Source: Gluconacetobacter diazotrophicus PA1 5 (lineage in GTDB: Bacteria; Pseudomonadota; Alphaproteobacteria; Acetobacterales; Acetobacteraceae). Taken from it: DNA of 64,000 bases. The position numbers were made by a program, and so were the translations under genes. Positions 60,923-64,000 of this stretch are shown here, one piece after another. Location of the stretch: contig NC_011365.1 in the NCBI RefSeq assembly GCF_000021325.1, forward strand, positions 930,001 through 994,000, in the 5' to 3' direction. Below the pieces are notes generated by a model, which saw only the letters and a list, made by a program, of their open reading frames with translations, was not told the DNA's origin and did not search any database. Numbering within the stretch: the stretch's first letter is position 1; every line of letters begins with the position of its first letter.

Positions 60923-60940
60923 TGCTAAGTCGTGTTAGCA
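60923..60940. promoter_or_regulatory. Candidate LacI-type operator TGCTAA-N6-TTAGCA
   Basis: A perfect 6-bp inverted repeat with a six-base spacer lies between the divergent ATPase and regulator genes. A further TTAGC follows at about 60946. The size and placement suit a LacI-family dimer repressing both promoters. Confidence 0.55.
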
Positions 60941-61020
60941 CACTATTAGCGTGTATCGTTCCGTGCAAGGACGATATCGGCCGCCCTGTGCATCTTCGCA
61001 AAACTGTGACGAAAGAACCG

Positions 61021-62061
61021 ATGAAACCCGCCGTTCCCGCCATGGACCGACCCGACAGCGACCCGCCATCCATCGCGCAGGTGGCCAAGGCCACCAACTG
61101 CTCGGTCACCACGGTCCGGCTCGTCCTGAACGGACAGGCTGGAAAATACCGGATCAGCGCCGCCACGCAGAAGATCGTTCGCGATTATGTCGATCTGCAT
61201 GGGTATTGCCTCAACCATGCGGCGCGAAGCCTCAAGCTGCGCCGGACCGATACGATCGGCCTGGTCGTGCCGGAGATCGCCAATCCGTTCTTTGCCGGGC
61301 TGATGGCCTGCCTGGAACGATTGTGCGCGGCCCGCGGACTGGTGCTGCTGACCGCGTCGTCCGGCGAAATGCCGGCGCAGGAGGACCGCGCGATCAGGGA
61401 ACTGGGCACCCGTGGGATCGATGCCCTGATCGTCGTACCATGCCAGGCGCCCCGCTACGGGCGCCTTCTTGGCGGCGCGAAGGACATTCCGGTGGTCCTG
61501 CTCGATCGCGCCTATACGGGCGCCCCCTATACCGTCATCGCCAGCGACAATTTCGGCGAATGCGTTGCCCTGACCGATGCGATCCTCGATGCCGGGGAGC
61601 AGCCGCATTTCATCTGCGCGAATGAACGCCTGCCGAGCATCGGCGATAGAATCGCGGGATTCGGCGCGGCATGCCGGAAACGACGCATCCGGAACTGGCG
61701 CGCCCGGGTCCATTGCGCGGATCAGGACAGCATCCACAGCGCGGGAACGATCGTCGACGCGCTGCTGGCGCAGGGCGGCCCACCCCGTGCCCTGATCTGC
61801 TCCTCCCTCCTGATGCTGCAAGGGACCATGGAGCGCCTGAAGCTCCGTCTCGGGCAGTTGCCGCCGGATATCACCTTCGGAACATTCGACGATCATTTCA
61901 TGCTCGATTTTCTGCCGAACCACACATTTGCCATTCGCCAGGACGCGGACATGCTGGCCGCACTGGCGCTGGACTATCTCGATCAGCATCCGACCGGACC
62001 CGACGGTCCCGGCCGTGTGCTTGCCCCCTGCACGTTCGTTCAACGCCCCGCGAGGCGATAG
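61021..62061 (+). CDS. LacI-family transcriptional regulator
   Basis: This 346-residue DNA-binding repressor has the helix-turn-helix SIAQVAKATNCSVTTVRLVLNG near residue 17, a hinge region YCLNHAARSLKLRRTDTIGLV, then a periplasmic-binding-protein-like sensor domain (VPEIANPFFAGLMACLERL). The order of the domain resembles Cra/FruR-type regulators. The position, divergent from the sugar-importer/fucI operon, suggests local control with the sugar or a pathway intermediate as inducer. ATG 61021 is used; GTG 61006 is possible. The 3' end overlaps the convergent amidohydrolase gene by 22 bases. Confidence 0.88.
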   Translation: MKPAVPAMDRPDSDPPSIAQVAKATNCSVTTVRLVLNGQAGKYRISAATQKIVRDYVDLHGYCLNHAARSLKLRRTDTIGLVVPEIANPFFAGLMACLERLCAARGLVLLTASSGEMPAQEDRAIRELGTRGIDALIVVPCQAPRYGRLLGGAKDIPVVLLDRAYTGAPYTVIASDNFGECVALTDAILDAGEQPHFICANERLPSIGDRIAGFGAACRKRRIRNWRARVHCADQDSIHSAGTIVDALLAQGGPPRALICSSLLMLQGTMERLKLRLGQLPPDITFGTFDDHFMLDFLPNHTFAIRQDADMLAALALDYLDQHPTGPDGPGRVLAPCTFVQRPARR

Positions 62062-62867
62062 GCCCGGGCGGCCGTCCCGCCTTCGATCGCGGCGCGTGCC
62101 TCGCCTCCGACCGAGGCCAGAAGCGCGTCGCTTGCGTCACGCCACGCGTCATAGCCGCCTGCCATCTCGACCACGGGCCAGTCGCTTCCCCACATCACCC
62201 GTCGCGGCCCGAAGCACGCCAGGACATGGTCGATCACGGGACGCAGGGTTTCGACGCTCCAGTCATCGCCCGCCTCCGTCACCAGTCCGGACAGCTTGCA
62301 ATTCATGGCGGGATGGTCGGACAGGTCGCGGATATGGTCTTTCCACTGCGCAAGGTCACCGTTGCGCAGCGGCGGCTTTCCGGCATGGTCCAGGACCATC
62401 GTCAGGCCCGGATGCCGTTCGGCCAGCACGCGCATGGCATTCATGTGGCGCGCCGTCACCAGCAGGTCGAGCACAAGCCCGGCCTCGGTCATCGCATGCA
62501 GGGCCGGCTGGACCGCGTCCCCGAGAATCCAGTCCGTATCGCCGATATCCTGCAGCATCGGACGCAGGCCGACGATCAGCGGCATCGCGGCCAGACGCGC
62601 CACCGTCGCGGGGGCGTGCACGTCATCAAGCGGCGCCCAGCCGACGACGCCCCGCACCAGGCCCGGATGGGCCCGCGCCTGGTCGAGCATGAAGCCCGTA
62701 TCGATCTCGCTCGCCGCCGCCTGCACCAGGATGATGCCGTCGGCGGCATCGCGCCCCGGACGCGGCATGTCGAGGTCGAAATCGCGGTCGATCATCGAAT
62801 GGGGCGGCAGCCAGCCATAGATGCCCGACGCCCGGTGCCAGACGTGACGATGCGCGTCGATCTTCAT
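62040..62867 (-). CDS. Amidohydrolase-2 family lactonase (L-fuconolactonase-like)
   Basis: This is a 275-residue TIM-barrel metallohydrolase of COG3618. It starts MKIDAHRHVWHRASGIYGWL with the HxH metal motif and has LDHAGKPPLRNG near residue 160, NCKLSGL and the aspartate motif MWGSDWPVVE near 227. Members hydrolyse L-fucono-1,5-lactone, L-rhamnono-lactone or related lactones. Coupled to fucU (ATGA overlap) and downstream of an SDR dehydrogenase, it probably opens the lactone made by that dehydrogenase. The substrate is inferred. Confidence 0.87.
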   Translation of the reverse strand: MKIDAHRHVWHRASGIYGWLPPHSMIDRDFDLDMPRPGRDAADGIILVQAAASEIDTGFMLDQARAHPGLVRGVVGWAPLDDVHAPATVARLAAMPLIVGLRPMLQDIGDTDWILGDAVQPALHAMTEAGLVLDLLVTARHMNAMRVLAERHPGLTMVLDHAGKPPLRNGDLAQWKDHIRDLSDHPAMNCKLSGLVTEAGDDWSVETLRPVIDHVLACFGPRRVMWGSDWPVVEMAGGYDAWRDASDALLASVGGEARAAIEGGTAARAYRLAGR

Positions 62868-63301
62868 CCCGGATGATCCGCGAAGATGACCCCCTTGGCG
62901 AGGATCACGTTCCCATAGGGACGCCCTTCCCCGGTCTGGATCACGGCGAAGCAATGCGCGGTTTCTTCGTAAAATGCGTAACGCTCGATTCTGCGCGATG
63001 CCGCGTGGCCATGCGCGCGCAGCGTCGCGTCGATGTCCGCCACCGCTTCGGGCACGGCGTCCGGGTCGCCGACCTGCTGCATCGAGACGGCCGGATCATC
63101 GACGAAGCCATCCAGCGGCAACAGCTTCAATATGGCGTCCAGCACGGGCGGGACCGGGATCGCGGGCAGGCGGTTCAGCCTGCGGGCGATCCGCTCGGCC
63201 GGGAAGTTCGCATCGACGATCGCGACGCGGTCGCCATGTCCCATCGCCGCCAGCGCATACAGCACATCCGGCGTCAGCAGGGACGAAATACCGATCAGCA
63301 T
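62864..63301 (-). CDS. fucU: L-fucose mutarotase (RbsD/FucU family)
   Basis: This 145-residue enzyme speeds conversion between alpha- and beta-L-fucose. It shows LIGISSLLTPDVLYALAAMG and GHGDRVAIVDANFPAE at the start, the family's AVSMQQVGDPD and the C-terminal YGNVILAKGVI. The start ATG 63301 has AAAGGAGG at ideal spacing. It is followed by the lactonase with a four-base overlap and preceded by an SDR gene 26 bases away. Confidence 0.94.
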   Translation of the reverse strand: MLIGISSLLTPDVLYALAAMGHGDRVAIVDANFPAERIARRLNRLPAIPVPPVLDAILKLLPLDGFVDDPAVSMQQVGDPDAVPEAVADIDATLRAHGHAASRRIERYAFYEETAHCFAVIQTGEGRPYGNVILAKGVIFADHPG

Positions 63302-63327
63302 GCAGCCTCCTTTACCCGGCCCCGCGG

Positions 63328-64000
63328 TCAGAATGCGCGGTCGAGATGAATGTAGCCGCCATCCACGACGACCCATTGTCCCGTGGTGTGCGACGATACG
63401 GGTGAGAGCAGGAAGACCACGCTGTCCGCGATCTCGCGCGGCGTGGTCATGCGCCGCCCAAGCGGGATGCGCGCCTTGACCGCCCGGAGCTTTTCCTCCC
63501 GGTCGGCAAAACCGTCGAGCCAACTGTCATATTGCGGTGTCCAGACCTCGGACGGAATGACGGCGTTCACGCGGATCAGATCGGCGGCCAGCGTCACGGC
63601 CCATTCCCGGGTCAGCGAAAGCATCCCCCCTTTCGCCGCCGCGTAACCGCTTGTGCCGCCCTGCCCCGTCAGCGCGGTCTTGGACGCGATATTGACGACG
63701 CTGCCGCCCCCATCGCGCAGGCCGGGCAGCGCGTGATGCAGCATGGTATAGCAATGCACCAGGTTCGCGTTCAGCGACCGGCGGAAGGCATCCGGCCCCG
63801 CTTCGATGCCGATGGAATCATTGGTACCGGCATTGTTCACCAGTCCGTCGATCCTGCCATGCGTTTCCACGATGTGACGGACGGCACTCGCGCAGGCGCC
63901 GTCCTCGGTCAGGTCCGCCTGATGAAAGCTCGCGCGCGGCTGCCGCGCGCGCAGGCGCGCCATGAAGTGCGGATCGGGCGCGAATTTCCCCACGATCGCG
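63328..64000 (-). CDS. SDR dehydrogenase, candidate L-fucose dehydrogenase, start outside window
   Basis: About 224 residues of a classical SDR are visible; the N-terminal cofactor motif lies beyond the right edge because the frame is open there. It has NNAGTNDSIGIEAG, LHHALPGLRDGGGSVVNIAS with the catalytic serine, YAAAKGGMLSLTREWAVTLA, VIPSEVWTPQYDSWL and GQWVVVDGGYIHLDR. The PSEVWTP and VDGGYxHLDR features resemble fucose-dehydrogenase-type SDRs. With FucU and a lactonase downstream it would oxidise L-fucose to its lactone. Confidence 0.8.
   Translation of the reverse strand, partial: AIVGKFAPDPHFMARLRARQPRASFHQADLTEDGACASAVRHIVETHGRIDGLVNNAGTNDSIGIEAGPDAFRRSLNANLVHCYTMLHHALPGLRDGGGSVVNIASKTALTGQGGTSGYAAAKGGMLSLTREWAVTLAADLIRVNAVIPSEVWTPQYDSWLDGFADREEKLRAVKARIPLGRRMTTPREIADSVVFLLSPVSSHTTGQWVVVDGGYIHLDRAF

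Overview
The window is GC-rich DNA (third positions mostly G/C) from an alphaproteobacterium. The gene set suggests Acetobacteraceae, most like a Gluconacetobacter-type acetic acid bacterium: many SDR polyol/sugar dehydrogenases, polyol ABC importers, an OprB-type porin, an acetoin reductase and a fucose module. That placement is an inference from gene content and base composition. No rRNA, tRNA, CRISPR array, complete insertion sequence or prophage was seen. Both ends cut a gene: an M3 oligopeptidase on the left and an SDR dehydrogenase on the right.

Layout. (1) 0-8.5 kb is mixed: the 3' part of dcp, an (R)-alcohol-dehydrogenase-like SDR, an HU protein, a free-methionine-(R)-sulfoxide reductase, a PotD-like periplasmic protein overlapping a membrane GGDEF protein, and an orphan cytochrome P450. 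(2) 8.2-20.1 kb is one tightly overlapping leftward operon: alternative complex III (actABCDEF), a small membrane protein, a SCO copper chaperone and a caa3-type cytochrome c oxidase (ctaC-D-E-F). It encodes a quinol-to-oxygen chain without a bc1 complex. A small ABM-domain protein follows it. (3) 20.4-25.7 kb holds an orphan chemoreceptor, acetoin reductase, a LysE/RhtB exporter and a glucose-dehydrogenase-like SDR. (4) 25.7-44.3 kb is a sugar and pentitol island: an Rbs-type importer, a divergent Frc-type importer whose binding-protein leader is interrupted by a stop codon, a D-ribulokinase-like FGGY kinase, a SmoEFGK-type polyol importer with a polyol dehydrogenase and xylulokinase, an OprB porin, a deletion remnant of another importer, and ribitol dehydrogenase. 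(5) 44.7-55.5 kb is a sulfur region: an SsuABC-like importer, cysE, a 1-Cys peroxiredoxin with a serine-substituted twin, an RBBP9-like hydrolase and MetQNI. A second-type groES-groEL operon, led by an unrecognised 76-residue protein, sits inside it. (6) 55.5-64 kb is a fucose-type region: FucI, a sugar ABC importer, a divergent LacI-family regulator, a fuconolactonase-like amidohydrolase, FucU mutarotase and an SDR (candidate L-fucose dehydrogenase).

How the genes fit together. Ribitol dehydrogenase makes D-ribulose, which the FGGY kinase at 32.7 kb can phosphorylate. The polyol dehydrogenase would make a pentulose (D-xylulose if the substrate is D-arabitol or xylitol) for XylB. Both routes enter the pentose phosphate pathway. 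The fucose region carries parts of both the isomerase route (FucI) and the oxidative lactone route (SDR plus lactonase), but no FucK or FucA here. The sulfur region pairs importers for organosulfur compounds and methionine with cysteine synthesis and thiol-peroxidase functions.

The most unusual points are: the PotD-like/GGDEF pair, which resembles NspS-MbaA polyamine sensing; the Cys-to-Ser peroxiredoxin twin; the small protein translationally coupled to groES; repeated GTTATATA inverted repeats between the chaperonin and peroxiredoxin operons; the hybrid deletion scar at 43.3 kb; the nonsense codon in a Tat leader at 29.81 kb; and a perfect 15-bp inverted repeat inside actE.
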